From: CAZNVB01 sp964576265
Lineage (GTDB): Bacteria; Acidobacteriota; Aminicenantia; Aminicenantales; UBA8522
Assembly: GCA_964576265.1 (NCBI GenBank)
Contig: CAZNVB010000126.1
Location: forward strand, 1 to 22,647
Reading direction: 5' to 3'
DNA: 22,647 nucleotides
This document shows positions 1 to 7,618 of the stretch, piece after piece. Numbering within the stretch: position 1 is the first letter of the stretch; every line of letters starts with the position of its first letter. The position numbers were made by a program, and so were the translations under genes. The notes under the pieces were generated by a model that was not told the origin of the DNA, searched no databases, and saw only the letters and a list, made by a program, of their open reading frames with translations.

Positions 1-133
1 CTTTTGTGGGCGTCACACCCAATAAAACTCTTCATCCTGCAATCCCTCCTTTCCTCCTTTATACAACTTATTTCGCAGGAACTGCAGCGCTTTCATATAA
101 TCACCTTATTGCCCTGTCCGAATTTTGGAGAGA

Positions 134-174
134 GGCTCAGCCGGCTGAACCTCAGCCTGAAGATTCTGGCTGAG
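134..174. repeat. Cluster of alternating CAGCC/GGCTG inverted half-sites
   Basis: Four half-sites alternate here: GGCTCAGCC (134-142), GGCTGAA (143-149), CTCAGCC (151-157) and GGCTGAG (168-174). TCAGCCGGCTGA (137-148) is a perfect 12-base palindrome, and 151-157 pairs with 168-174 across a 10-base loop. The cluster lies just beyond the stop of the minus-strand gene ending at 199, where a transcript end is expected, but no T-run follows on that strand, so it is not a classical intrinsic terminator. The rest of 1-133 shows nothing recognisable. Confidence 0.4.
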
Positions 175-198
175 AGAATCGGCGGGTTACCTGAACGG

Positions 199-1122
199 TC
201 AGCTGGGAAGTCGGCGTCCCAGGAAAAAGATCACCCCCAGCGAGAGCTGGAAAAATGATAGCTCTGTTTTCTGTTCGAGCTTCTGCCCGATTCCGGCGAG
301 ATAGGCGATGTCGTCAGCCGTGAACGGCTCCGCCGTAATCCCGCCCCCGAACAGGCCGTCATAGGTTCCGGGCTGAGGCTTCCAGGCGATCCGCTTCGGC
401 GGGCAATAGAAATACCTGGCTTCGGCCTTCAAGCCGATGAGGTCGGCAAGTCGAATACTCAGACTTCCGCCGAGGTTCGCCCCCGCCGACCGCCAGGACA
501 TTTTCGGAACGGTCAACGGGACGAGGAGTGCATCCACGCTTTGAGTCATCGTCTCCCCGGGCGGCTGCGGATCAAGAAAAATGCGCGTCACTCCGTAGCC
601 AAAGGTCGATCCCTGCCGGAGCTCGTTCCAGTAAAGCGCGGGTCCCCCCGAAACCTCGGCGACGAAGCGGCCGGCTCCTTGCCTCCACACGAGGTTTAAA
701 CAAACGGGGGTCCGGGTGAGGCGGCCGCTTCCCTCCCAGGATTTTCTCTTTGTGGCGGCGGTTCCGTCCGCCCATTCATAAGAGAAATCGAAGGCCGAAT
801 GGGGCGTAAGGTCCGTTGTCGCGTAACCGGCCAAAACCTGTAACCCCAGATGCGGGGAATAAAAAAATGAAAAAGAAAAGCCGGCTGCGGCTGACGCTAC
901 GGCCCGGGATCGAATCTTTGTCTGTTCATTCACCGAATTCAGCAAAAAAGAGCTCCAGGTGTCTGCGATGGTCGTCTTTCCGATAACTCGGACGGGTGAG
1001 AAACCAGCCCAGAGCGAGAACTCCATGGGGCGTCCGGGAATTTTTGTCGCTGCGAAGACTGGCGGCGCGAAGAAGATAAAAGAAATGAGGGCCAGGCCGA
1101 ACGAAATTGTGTAAATTCGCAT
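199..1122 (-). CDS. Exported, probably outer-membrane beta-barrel protein of unknown function
   Basis: Encodes about 307 residues. It begins with a clear signal peptide (basic MR start, hydrophobic stretch to about residue 24, cleavage near PVFA-AT). The mature part is rich in Gly, Ser and aromatic residues, with alternating short strands such as FSFSFFYSPHLGLQVLAGYA and a final strand FQLSLGVIFFLG, as expected of a small outer-membrane barrel. It does not end in the usual terminal Phe, so barrel status is inference. The start at 1122 is chosen because GGAGG sits a few bases upstream and the signal peptide begins there; the frame stays open further upstream without such support. It lies 73 bases downstream of the sulfotransferase-like gene on the same strand and is probably cotranscribed. 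I do not recognise a named family. Confidence 0.75.
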   Translation of the reverse strand: MRIYTISFGLALISFIFFAPPVFAATKIPGRPMEFSLWAGFSPVRVIGKTTIADTWSSFLLNSVNEQTKIRSRAVASAAAGFSFSFFYSPHLGLQVLAGYATTDLTPHSAFDFSYEWADGTAATKRKSWEGSGRLTRTPVCLNLVWRQGAGRFVAEVSGGPALYWNELRQGSTFGYGVTRIFLDPQPPGETMTQSVDALLVPLTVPKMSWRSAGANLGGSLSIRLADLIGLKAEARYFYCPPKRIAWKPQPGTYDGLFGGGITAEPFTADDIAYLAGIGQKLEQKTELSFFQLSLGVIFFLGRRLPS

Positions 1123-1195
1123 TTTTTTCCTCCGGCCTAAAACGAGCTCCAAAACTTTGCTTTCATCAGCCTCGTTCGTCTTCCCGCCCCAAGCC

Positions 1196-2782
1196 TCACG
1201 GGTAGATCGATATCCTGTAGGAGCGGTAGATGTTATCGGCGACAAGCGCGCCGGGCGGGGCCAGAAGATTCTTGAAGCGGAAGGTGGCCTCGAAAACCAC
1301 ATCCTTCTCGGGATACGTGACCTCGATGATTTTTGCTGCCGTGCCGCCGGGCGTCTGGATGATTCCGGGACAGAACAGCCGATTGCCCGTAAACGGCAGG
1401 TAGTGAACTGCGCTGATGATCCGGGAATACGTTTCCGCTCCCCGTTCCCTGCCGTACTGCCAGACTTGTTCCACGGTCTTCGCCTCCTCATCGATCCGAT
1501 ATTCCACACAGCGGGAGAACTGGGGAAATCCGCTCATGAAATAGCGGAAATCTCCGTTGTCGAACAGCAACAGGTTTCCGTTCGGAAGGAGGAGGGGATA
1601 GTGCTGACCGTGGTTCCAGTCAAAATCGTCTGCCCCGGCATAGCCGTCTTGGATTTCATTCGGGTAGGGGTGGCCGTCGGCCGCAATAGCGGTGAGAAGA
1701 AAGGGGGTGGTCGGCGGTCCTGATCCGTCATAACCGGCATTCCCCCAACCCTGGTGCGGGGCCAGAATCCACTTAAGCTCGTTCTCCCAGGTGACCTTAA
1801 TGACTCCCTGATGCCTCCCCGAAACGATCAGGCAATGATCATCCGGGCTGTACCAGAGCGCGTTCATGTGGAACCAGTCGCCGTTGGAGTTGATCTGCTC
1901 GTTGCGGTCGACGTCCAGGATTTCGCGCAGGTCCCAGGAGTTCACGACCGACTTCGTCTTCCGGTCGATCTCGATGATGAAGTCGCCCGTGCTCGGGATC
2001 TCGCCGCGACTGTTGACGATGGTCGTCCCCTTTTTGTCCACGCAAGCGACGAGGTTTCCGTTCGGCAATTCGATGATGTCATGGTGAAAGTTGTATCCCG
2101 GCAGGTTGATTTCATCGACCAGTCGGCCGAGAGAATCGTATTCCAAGACCCAATCTCTTATGCTGCCGAGGAAGTTTCCGCTGCGGATACGCCGGAAGGG
2201 CGCGAGAAGCCCTTTGTGCTCGCTCAAATCGAGATACCAGCGGACGACGCCGTTGCGGTCGGAGATGATCGGATACATCCGCCCGCCCTGGGGCGTCCGG
2301 ATGTTCAAGGTGCTCAAGTTCATCCCGGGCTCCATCCGGCCGGGATCGGCGGTGTTTACCTGGATATCGGGGAAGAAATTCGGCAGCGGATCCGTCTCGA
2401 TATACAGCCGGTAGCTTTCCGGCTTTCCATGGTGGGAAAACAGAGTCAGGATGATGGAGTTCATCCGTCCCGGATAGAGCCCGAGGATCGGGACGGCGTG
2501 GTCCGTGCCGTCGTTCTCGAAGATTTTCGAGACGGGAGCCGGCTCCTCTCCCGGAGCGGGCTCGTTTTCGTCCAAGACCTCGACCAGAACGCTACAGTTC
2601 AGGTTCGTCCGGAAATTCGCCAGGGCGCTCAGGGGAGCGATGCCGCTGGGATTCAATGTCACGGCGATGTCGGAGGCCAAGAGCCGGGGCGCGGCGGCCG
2701 AAGCTTTCCGTCCGGCCGCCGTAGACAGAAGCCATGCGGCAACAGGAAGAATCAAAACGAAGCATTTAAATTTTCTTTTCAT
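1196..2782 (-). CDS. Aryl-sulfate sulfotransferase (AssT-like), exported
   Basis: Encodes about 528 residues. It resembles bacterial PAPS-independent arylsulfotransferases, six-bladed propeller enzymes that move sulfate from one phenolic ester to another phenol through a sulfated histidine. A signal peptide covers about residues 1-30. An N-terminal beta-sandwich-like region (about 35-140) precedes the propeller. Likely active-site residues are H234 in NFHHDIIELPNGN, H305 in WFHMNALWY, R323 in SGRHQ, and H394 in HGQHYPLLLPNGN, the probable sulfated His. The H305-R323 spacing of 18 matches H356-R374 of the E. coli enzyme as I remember it. Acts in the periplasm. The start at 2782 is set by the signal peptide and a GGCGGA element; the frame extends upstream but without a plausible start. 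No DsbL/DsbI partner genes are visible. The exported protein downstream (199-1122) may be its partner. Confidence 0.85.
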   Translation of the reverse strand: MKRKFKCFVLILPVAAWLLSTAAGRKASAAAPRLLASDIAVTLNPSGIAPLSALANFRTNLNCSVLVEVLDENEPAPGEEPAPVSKIFENDGTDHAVPILGLYPGRMNSIILTLFSHHGKPESYRLYIETDPLPNFFPDIQVNTADPGRMEPGMNLSTLNIRTPQGGRMYPIISDRNGVVRWYLDLSEHKGLLAPFRRIRSGNFLGSIRDWVLEYDSLGRLVDEINLPGYNFHHDIIELPNGNLVACVDKKGTTIVNSRGEIPSTGDFIIEIDRKTKSVVNSWDLREILDVDRNEQINSNGDWFHMNALWYSPDDHCLIVSGRHQGVIKVTWENELKWILAPHQGWGNAGYDGSGPPTTPFLLTAIAADGHPYPNEIQDGYAGADDFDWNHGQHYPLLLPNGNLLLFDNGDFRYFMSGFPQFSRCVEYRIDEEAKTVEQVWQYGRERGAETYSRIISAVHYLPFTGNRLFCPGIIQTPGGTAAKIIEVTYPEKDVVFEATFRFKNLLAPPGALVADNIYRSYRISIYP

Positions 2783-2842
2783 TTCCGCCGTCCAGCACCG
2801 ATGGACCTGATGATCATTCTTTCGTCCATTAGACAAGGCTAA

Positions 2843-2871
2843 AGGATATCTTCTTTGTTTTATTTTGTCCA
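2843..2871 (-). promoter_or_regulatory. Candidate sigma-70-type promoter for the sulfotransferase gene
   Basis: On the minus strand, TGGACA (-35, 2866-2871, 5 of 6) and TATCCT (-10, 2843-2848, 4 of 6) are separated by 17 bases. The predicted transcript start is about 2836, giving a leader of roughly 50 bases before the ATG at 2782. Confidence 0.35.
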
Positions 2872-3048
2872 TGGGAGAAGAAAGCGCGTTTCCTTTCTGT
2901 AATGGCAGGGCCGGAACGTAGCCGGAGAAAACTCGGCCTCCAGGGCCCTCGGAGTTGGAGAATTCTCCGGCCGGTCTGTCGCGCGCCGGCGAAGCCTGTC
3001 CGATGAGCCGCGAAAGAAGAACAATTCTGGCCCGACCCTTCCGGCGAC

Positions 3049-3077
3049 ATGACAGGGACTTTTTTTTTCTATACAAT
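3049..3077 (+). promoter_or_regulatory. Candidate promoter for lptFG, implying a nearly leaderless mRNA
   Basis: ATGACA (3049-3054, 5 of 6 to TTGACA) and TACAAT (3072-3077, 5 of 6 to TATAAT) have the ideal 17-base spacing. The transcript would start about 3083-3085, essentially at the ATG at 3086. If transcription starts further upstream instead, GGAGCGGG just before the ATG can serve as a ribosome site. Confidence 0.4.
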
Positions 3078-3085
3078 GGAGCGGG

Positions 3086-5506
3086 ATGGTGAAGTTCTTC
3101 GACCGCTACATCCTGAAGGAAATCGTCCCGCCGTTCTTGGTCGGACTGCTCGTCTATTCCTTTGTCCTGTTGATGAACCAGGTGTTCATTCTTTCCGAGC
3201 TGTTCATCGCCCGGGGGGTGTCTTTTGGTGTTGTCGCCCGGATTTTCCTTTACCTCATCCCTTCGGTTTTGGCCTTCGCTGTTCCCATGTCCGTGCTCAT
3301 GGGCATCCTGGCCGGTCTGAGCCGCCTGTCTTCGGACTCCGAGATCGTCGCTTTCCGCACCCTGGGCATCCGCAACACCCGTCTTCTCTGGCCTGTCCTC
3401 TTTTTTGCTTTTGTCGGCTGGCTGATGACCTCGGCTCTGGCCCTTTATCTTGCGCCCTGGTCGAATTACCGCTGGGTCCAGACCCTGACCCGATCGGTCC
3501 TTTCCAAAGTTCAGCTCAATGTCAAGCCCCGCGAGTTCAACGAGTCCATTCCTCAGACCGTCCTCTTTATTCAGGATATCACCCCCGATAATCAATGGAA
3601 GAATGTTTTTGTCCACCTCAGCAATCGGCCGGATGAGGAACGGCTCATCCTTGCCCGCGCCGGCCGGCTGAATTTTTTCCCCGAGGCCAAGCGAGCGACG
3701 CTCGAGCTCTTCGGCGGGGCTTTGCACACCCTGCCGGCCGGAGAGCCGGAACATTACAGTATCACGTTTTTCCAACGCATCGAGGAAGAGATCAATGTCG
3801 AAAGTCTCTTCGCCCAGTTTTCGAGCGAGAAGCGCGTCCGGGAAAAGGATATCGGCGAGCTTTTCCGGGGGATCGAAAAGATCAAACAAAAGCAAACCGG
3901 ACTGCGGCGGGAACTATCGAAACAAGAGGCGGTTTCAGGCGGCCCGCCGGAGGCCGCGAGCCGTCGACGGGAGATTCGCTTCGCCCTTGAGCAGAGCGGG
4001 CGCGAATGGCGGTCTCACTGGGTGGAGGTCCATAAAAAGTTCGCTCTGCCCTTTGTCTGTTTTATTTTTGTCTTCCTGGGCATCCCGCTCGGAATCTCGA
4101 CCCGAAAGGGCGGCCGGACGAGCGGATTCACGCTCAGCCTGGGGGTCATTCTGGTCTATTACGTCCTCATCACCGCGGGCGAAAAAATGGCCATGGAGGA
4201 GCGGCTTTCGCCGTTCCTCGGGATGTGGGGGCCGAACATCGTTTTTCTTCTCCTCGGCGGCTATCTCTTTGTCCGGGCGACGAAAGAGTCGCCGCTTTTT
4301 CGCCTGAGGTCGGAGCGGAGAAAAAAGCGTCGGACCCGGGTGCTTCTTCTTCGGATCCGGGTCCGGCCGACCGGCCGGCAGTTCTCCTCCGGCTGGCGAT
4401 GGCCGAAGCTCGAGCTCCGCTTTCCGAATATCCTCGACCGCTATATCATGCGCAAGAGTTCGGCCATTTTCCTTCTTGTCTTCTCCGCCCTTCTTCTGAT
4501 TTCCGCCATCGTCACCTTCTTTGAGCGGATCGACAATATCTACGAACACCGCAAGCCGCTCTCTCTCCTTTTCGAATATATCGAGTACCGGATTCCGGAG
4601 TTCTCGAGCTATGCTCTTCCTGTGGCCGTCCTTACGGCCGCGCTCCTGACGCTGGGGCTGATGACGAAATCGAACGAGATCACGGCGATGAAGGCCTGCG
4701 GGGTCAGTATTTATCGCCTGATCCTGCCCGTCCTTTTCCTTTCCGGCTTGATCTGCCTGTTTGCTTTGGCCCTTCAGGAACGTATCCTGCCCTCGGCCAA
4801 TAAGAAAGCCGAGGAGATCTGGAACGCAATCAACGATGTCCCGGCGCGGAGCTACAGCTTTCTCGATCGGCGCTGGGTCCTCGGCCGAAATAAAAGCCGG
4901 ATCTACCATTACACCTATTTTGAGCCCGCGCGCGGGGCGTTCAGTCAGCTGTCCTTTTATGACCTCGACCTACCGACCTGGTCGCTGAAGAGAAGAATCT
5001 ATGCCGGCAAAGCTCATCTCGAAGGGGCGATGATGAACCTGATTGAGGGGTGGGTGAGGGATTTCGGAAAAGAAAGAGAGAGCCGGTTCGAGACGTTTGC
5101 TGACCAGAAGATCTCGCTTGAGGAAGAGGCGAGTTATTTCGTCAAAGAATGGACCGAGCCGGCCCTGATGAGTTTCCGGGAGCTCAAGACCTACATTGCC
5201 GAGGTCGAGGGAATGGGATTCGAGACGACGCGGTTCAAAGTCGACCTTCAGGCGAAGCTTTCCTTCCCCTTCGTCTCCCTGATCATGGCTCTTCTTGCCG
5301 TTCCCTTCGCCTTTTCCATGGGGAAGCGGGGAGCGCTCGTCGGGCTGGGGTTGAGCGTCGCCATTGCCATGATCTACTGGGGAGCTCTCGGAGTTTTCCG
5401 CAGCCTGGGGTATATCGGCTTCTTGAGCCCTTTTCTTTCCTCCTGGGGACCCAACCTTCTTTTCGCCCCGCTCGGGCTCTATCTGATCTTTCGCCTCCGC
5501 ACTTAG
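3086..5506 (+). CDS. lptFG: Fused LptF-LptG lipopolysaccharide export permease
   Basis: Encodes 806 residues, about twice the usual 350-400 of LptF or LptG. These inner-membrane proteins form the transmembrane part of the LptB2FG ABC transporter that extracts LPS and feeds it to the Lpt bridge. Half one (about 1-400) starts FDRYILKEIVPPF, with membrane segments near 12-35, 50-75 and 97-120, a periplasmic jellyroll region, then three more segments near 315-395. A basic linker (about 400-447, RRKKRRTR) follows. Half two (448-806) restarts with NILDRYIMRKSSAIF and repeats the same 3 + jellyroll + 3 plan. Reading is continuous, with no stop or frameshift at the junction. The start is the ATG after GGAGCGGG. 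lptA, lptB and lptC are not nearby. The gene ends 3 bases from the convergent gene, with no terminator between them. Confidence 0.9.
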   Translation: MVKFFDRYILKEIVPPFLVGLLVYSFVLLMNQVFILSELFIARGVSFGVVARIFLYLIPSVLAFAVPMSVLMGILAGLSRLSSDSEIVAFRTLGIRNTRLLWPVLFFAFVGWLMTSALALYLAPWSNYRWVQTLTRSVLSKVQLNVKPREFNESIPQTVLFIQDITPDNQWKNVFVHLSNRPDEERLILARAGRLNFFPEAKRATLELFGGALHTLPAGEPEHYSITFFQRIEEEINVESLFAQFSSEKRVREKDIGELFRGIEKIKQKQTGLRRELSKQEAVSGGPPEAASRRREIRFALEQSGREWRSHWVEVHKKFALPFVCFIFVFLGIPLGISTRKGGRTSGFTLSLGVILVYYVLITAGEKMAMEERLSPFLGMWGPNIVFLLLGGYLFVRATKESPLFRLRSERRKKRRTRVLLLRIRVRPTGRQFSSGWRWPKLELRFPNILDRYIMRKSSAIFLLVFSALLLISAIVTFFERIDNIYEHRKPLSLLFEYIEYRIPEFSSYALPVAVLTAALLTLGLMTKSNEITAMKACGVSIYRLILPVLFLSGLICLFALALQERILPSANKKAEEIWNAINDVPARSYSFLDRRWVLGRNKSRIYHYTYFEPARGAFSQLSFYDLDLPTWSLKRRIYAGKAHLEGAMMNLIEGWVRDFGKERESRFETFADQKISLEEEASYFVKEWTEPALMSFRELKTYIAEVEGMGFETTRFKVDLQAKLSFPFVSLIMALLAVPFAFSMGKRGALVGLGLSVAIAMIYWGALGVFRSLGYIGFLSPFLSSWGPNLLFAPLGLYLIFRLRT

Positions 5507-5509
5507 AGC

Positions 5510-5995
5510 TTACATTTTATATTTGCCGAAGTCTTCGGGCTTGAGGTTTTCCAGCCAGTTGCGGAGCTTCTCCGAATCTTCCCAGTTTTCGTCGAATTTG
5601 AAACTCTGGGCCTTCTGAACGACCTCGTCCTCGACGAAGATCGGCGAGTTCATCCGCAGAGCCAGGGCGATGGCATCGGAAGGACGGGAGTCGATCAGGA
5701 CGGGGGTATTGTTCGAGCGGCAGTGGATGATCGCGTAGAATGTGTTATCCCGAACGTCGTTGACGACGATCTTCTCCACGGCGACGTCGAGCTTATCGAG
5801 GACGTTCTTCAGAAGATCGTGGGTCATCGGTCTCGGAGTGGGGATATTCTCGATCGTCAGGGCGATGGCGTTGGCTTCGAAAATTCCGATCCAGATGGGC
5901 AGGATTCTTTCTGTCAACGGGTCCTCCAAGACGACGATCGGCATCTTGGAGATGGGGTCGACGACCAATCCCTTGATTTTCATCTGAATTTCCAT
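5510..5995 (-). CDS. Bifunctional nuclease (BFN, DUF151) family protein
   Basis: Encodes 161 residues. The BFN/DUF151 domain fills about residues 1-130, with family features MKIKGLVVDP, ILPIWIGIFEANAIAL, PRPMTHDLLKNVLDKL, NTFYAIIH and the motif DSRPSDAIALALR. The C-terminal 30 residues are an acidic/aromatic tail. Family members have been reported to cleave DNA and RNA, but many are uncharacterised, so activity here is inferred. It is cytoplasmic, with no signal peptide. ATG at 5995 is used; an internal ATG four codons later (MKIKG) is an alternative. It has its own strong promoter (6019-6047) and sits tail to tail with lptFG, so the two 3' ends must overlap or terminate inside coding sequence. 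The next gene upstream on this strand is a DNA-repair-type nuclease. Confidence 0.9.
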   Translation of the reverse strand: MEIQMKIKGLVVDPISKMPIVVLEDPLTERILPIWIGIFEANAIALTIENIPTPRPMTHDLLKNVLDKLDVAVEKIVVNDVRDNTFYAIIHCRSNNTPVLIDSRPSDAIALALRMNSPIFVEDEVVQKAQSFKFDENWEDSEKLRNWLENLKPEDFGKYKM

Positions 5996-6018
5996 CGTCC
6001 TGTTACCTCGATAAACCT

Positions 6019-6047
6019 AATATAAGTTTTGGCGGGGATAAAGTCAA
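6019..6047 (-). promoter_or_regulatory. Strong sigma-70-type promoter for the BFN gene
   Basis: On the minus strand, TTGACT (-35, 6042-6047) and TATATT (-10, 6019-6024) each match consensus at 5 of 6 positions with an exact 17-base spacer. The predicted start lies about 6012, giving a leader of under 20 bases before the ATG at 5995. Confidence 0.65.
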
Positions 6048-6127
6048 CTTTTGCCCGTCTCGATCGGCCGTCAGCGACTGATCTCTTCCCATGGCTTGAG
6101 ATGAACCGCAGTTTTGTCGCGGAGGCC

Positions 6128-6154
6128 CTTCGGCCGGCCATTCGGTGGCCGAAG
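6128..6154 (-). repeat. Inverted repeat past the endonuclease Q-like gene
   Basis: CTTCGGCC (6128-6135) and GGCCGAAG (6147-6154) form a perfect 8-base-pair GC-rich stem with an 11-base loop, starting six bases past the stop of the gene ending at 6160. The position fits a terminator, but no T-run follows on the minus strand, so at most it is a weak or Rho-aided terminator or an RNA-stabilising hairpin. Confidence 0.4.
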
Positions 6155-6159
6155 AGAAG

Positions 6160-7449
6160 CTAAAACAGAGTCAGCTGGCCGGCGGAATCTTCAGCCGGGC
6201 TGGCCTCGAAAAGACGGATCTCGCCGTAGAAGCCGTCGTGGCCGGGCTGAATGCGGACGGCGCCCTTCCGCATCCGGTCCACGCCCTGGCTGACGCGCTC
6301 GGGCTGGATGCGGGCGAGTTCCGAGATAGGGACAGAGGTCAGGATCGCGTGCTCGTTGCCGAACTCGCGGATCAGGCGGAAGTAGATCTCCCAGACGCTC
6401 TGACATTCGGGGGTCTTGTCGATCGCCTCGGCGATGATCTCGTTGAGCGGGATAAGATTGCGGAAGGGGATCCTCTGCGGCGGCCGGGCGTTCTCTTCGC
6501 GGTCCGCCAGTTCTTCGACCCGGTGCATGACGCCGATGGTCAATTTTTTGCCGCACTTCGGGCAGAGATCCTTATGAGCCAGCGACTCCTTGGGCGAAAA
6601 GACGACGCCGCACTTGCGGTGGCCGTCGTAGTGGTATTTTCCTTCTTCCGGAAAGAACTCGATCGTCTCCAAGAACTTGTCCGGGTTCTTACGCCGCAGG
6701 GCATCGACCAGTCCTTTGTAGCTGAAATCGGTGTCGAAGACGTTCGCCTCCCGACCCAGGCGGGAGGGCGAGTGGGCGTCGGAGTTCGAGACGAGGGCAT
6801 AGCGGTCGAGAGCCGAAAGCCGCCAGTTCATCGGCGGGTCGGAGGAGAGCCCGGTCTCCAGGGCGAAAATGAACGGGGTCAGCTCTTCGAAGCACTCTTC
6901 GATGGCGTCGAACCCGGAATTTGAGCCGAAGAGCGAGAACCACGGAGTCCAGATGTGCGATGGGATGACGACGCAGCCGGGCGCGGTCTCGGCGACCAGG
7001 CGAACGAACTGTTTTGCGTCCAGGCCGAGGATCGGACGGCCGTCCGAGCGGAGATTTCCCAGGCCGCAAAGCCGGCCGTTGATTTTCTCCACCGATTCGA
7101 AGTCGGGCGCGAGAAGGAGAAGGTGGATCTTGCGCACTTTTCCTTTCTTTGAATAAATGAAACTGATTTCCGTGGACAGGACGAAATGGACGTCGTCGGG
7201 TTTGACCGGGAGGCCCTTGAGATAGCCGTTTCCGGGAGGCTGGATGCTGCGCAGGCGGAAAAAGCCGTTTCCTGCCGGCTCGAGTTTCTGTCGGGTCAAG
7301 AAGAACCATTCGGGGTGGGTGAAATCCCCGGAAGCGACGAGAGAAAGACCTTTGAGCTTGGCCCAGCAGGCGATATTGTCGAAGGTCATGTCGCGAGAGG
7401 TCGCCCGGCTGAACTTGGAATGGATATGCAGATCGGCAATAAATTTCAT
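6160..7449 (-). CDS. Endonuclease Q-like PHP-family protein with C-terminal sliding-clamp motif
   Basis: Encodes 429 residues of the EndoQ/TIGR00375 family. Studied members cut DNA 5' of deaminated or abasic bases such as hypoxanthine and uracil. The PHP metal-site motifs are present in order: ADLHIHSKFSR (H8, H10), SGDFTHPEW (D42, H45), STEIS (E94), IPSHIWTPW (H165) and SNSDAHSP (D224, H226). A zinc-finger-like part (C280, C296, C299 and nearby His) reads DLCPKCGKKLTIGVMHRVEELAD, typical of the family. The last residues are GQLTLF; QLTLF (425-429) matches the bacterial beta-clamp binding consensus QL(S/D/T)LF. The start is the conserved MKFIADLHIHSK; its ribosome site is weak. Cytoplasmic DNA repair is the likely role. 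It neighbours another nuclease gene. Confidence 0.88.
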   Translation of the reverse strand: MKFIADLHIHSKFSRATSRDMTFDNIACWAKLKGLSLVASGDFTHPEWFFLTRQKLEPAGNGFFRLRSIQPPGNGYLKGLPVKPDDVHFVLSTEISFIYSKKGKVRKIHLLLLAPDFESVEKINGRLCGLGNLRSDGRPILGLDAKQFVRLVAETAPGCVVIPSHIWTPWFSLFGSNSGFDAIEECFEELTPFIFALETGLSSDPPMNWRLSALDRYALVSNSDAHSPSRLGREANVFDTDFSYKGLVDALRRKNPDKFLETIEFFPEEGKYHYDGHRKCGVVFSPKESLAHKDLCPKCGKKLTIGVMHRVEELADREENARPPQRIPFRNLIPLNEIIAEAIDKTPECQSVWEIYFRLIREFGNEHAILTSVPISELARIQPERVSQGVDRMRKGAVRIQPGHDGFYGEIRLFEASPAEDSAGQLTLF

Positions 7450-7464
7450 CGGGATGAAGGCTCA

Positions 7465-7493
7465 AGTTTAGTGAATCGGAAATATTATTGCAA
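7465..7493 (-). promoter_or_regulatory. Candidate promoter for the endonuclease Q-like gene
   Basis: On the minus strand, TTGCAA (7488-7493, 4 of 6) and TAAACT (7465-7470, 4 of 6) are 17 bases apart, in an AT-rich patch in otherwise GC-rich DNA. The predicted start is about 7458, only a few bases before the ATG at 7449. Confidence 0.35.
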
Positions 7494-7618
7494 GGGTGAT
7501 TTTTTTATTTTGGATCGCTTCCCCGCGACGGAAGCCGACTCCTGGGCAACGACTGGACTCGGCAAAAGAAGGCGCCCGGATTTTCAGGCGAGAATGGCAC
7601 CTATTCGTTCGGCGGATA

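Larger units (their letters stand above)
2783..3085. other. Divergent intergenic region between the sulfotransferase and lptFG genes
   Basis: These 303 bases separate two outward-reading genes and hold a candidate promoter for each. Also present are an inverted pair ATGGAC (2801-2806) / GTCCAT (2824-2829) flanking the palindrome ATGATCAT (2810-2817) in the predicted leader of the sulfotransferase gene, and the perfect 12-base palindrome GGAGAATTCTCC (2957-2968). Either could be an operator, but there is no direct support. No small gene is convincing. Confidence 0.5.

Noticed and set aside
4..258. Plus-strand frame of 84 codons at the left edge
   Set aside because: It has no recognisable domain, overlaps the 3' end of a better-supported minus-strand gene, and its composition is unlike the real genes.
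2783..3895. Upstream extension of the sulfotransferase frame to 899 codons
   Set aside because: The extension runs antisense through lptFG and the divergent promoter region, has no homology, and would bury the signal peptide.
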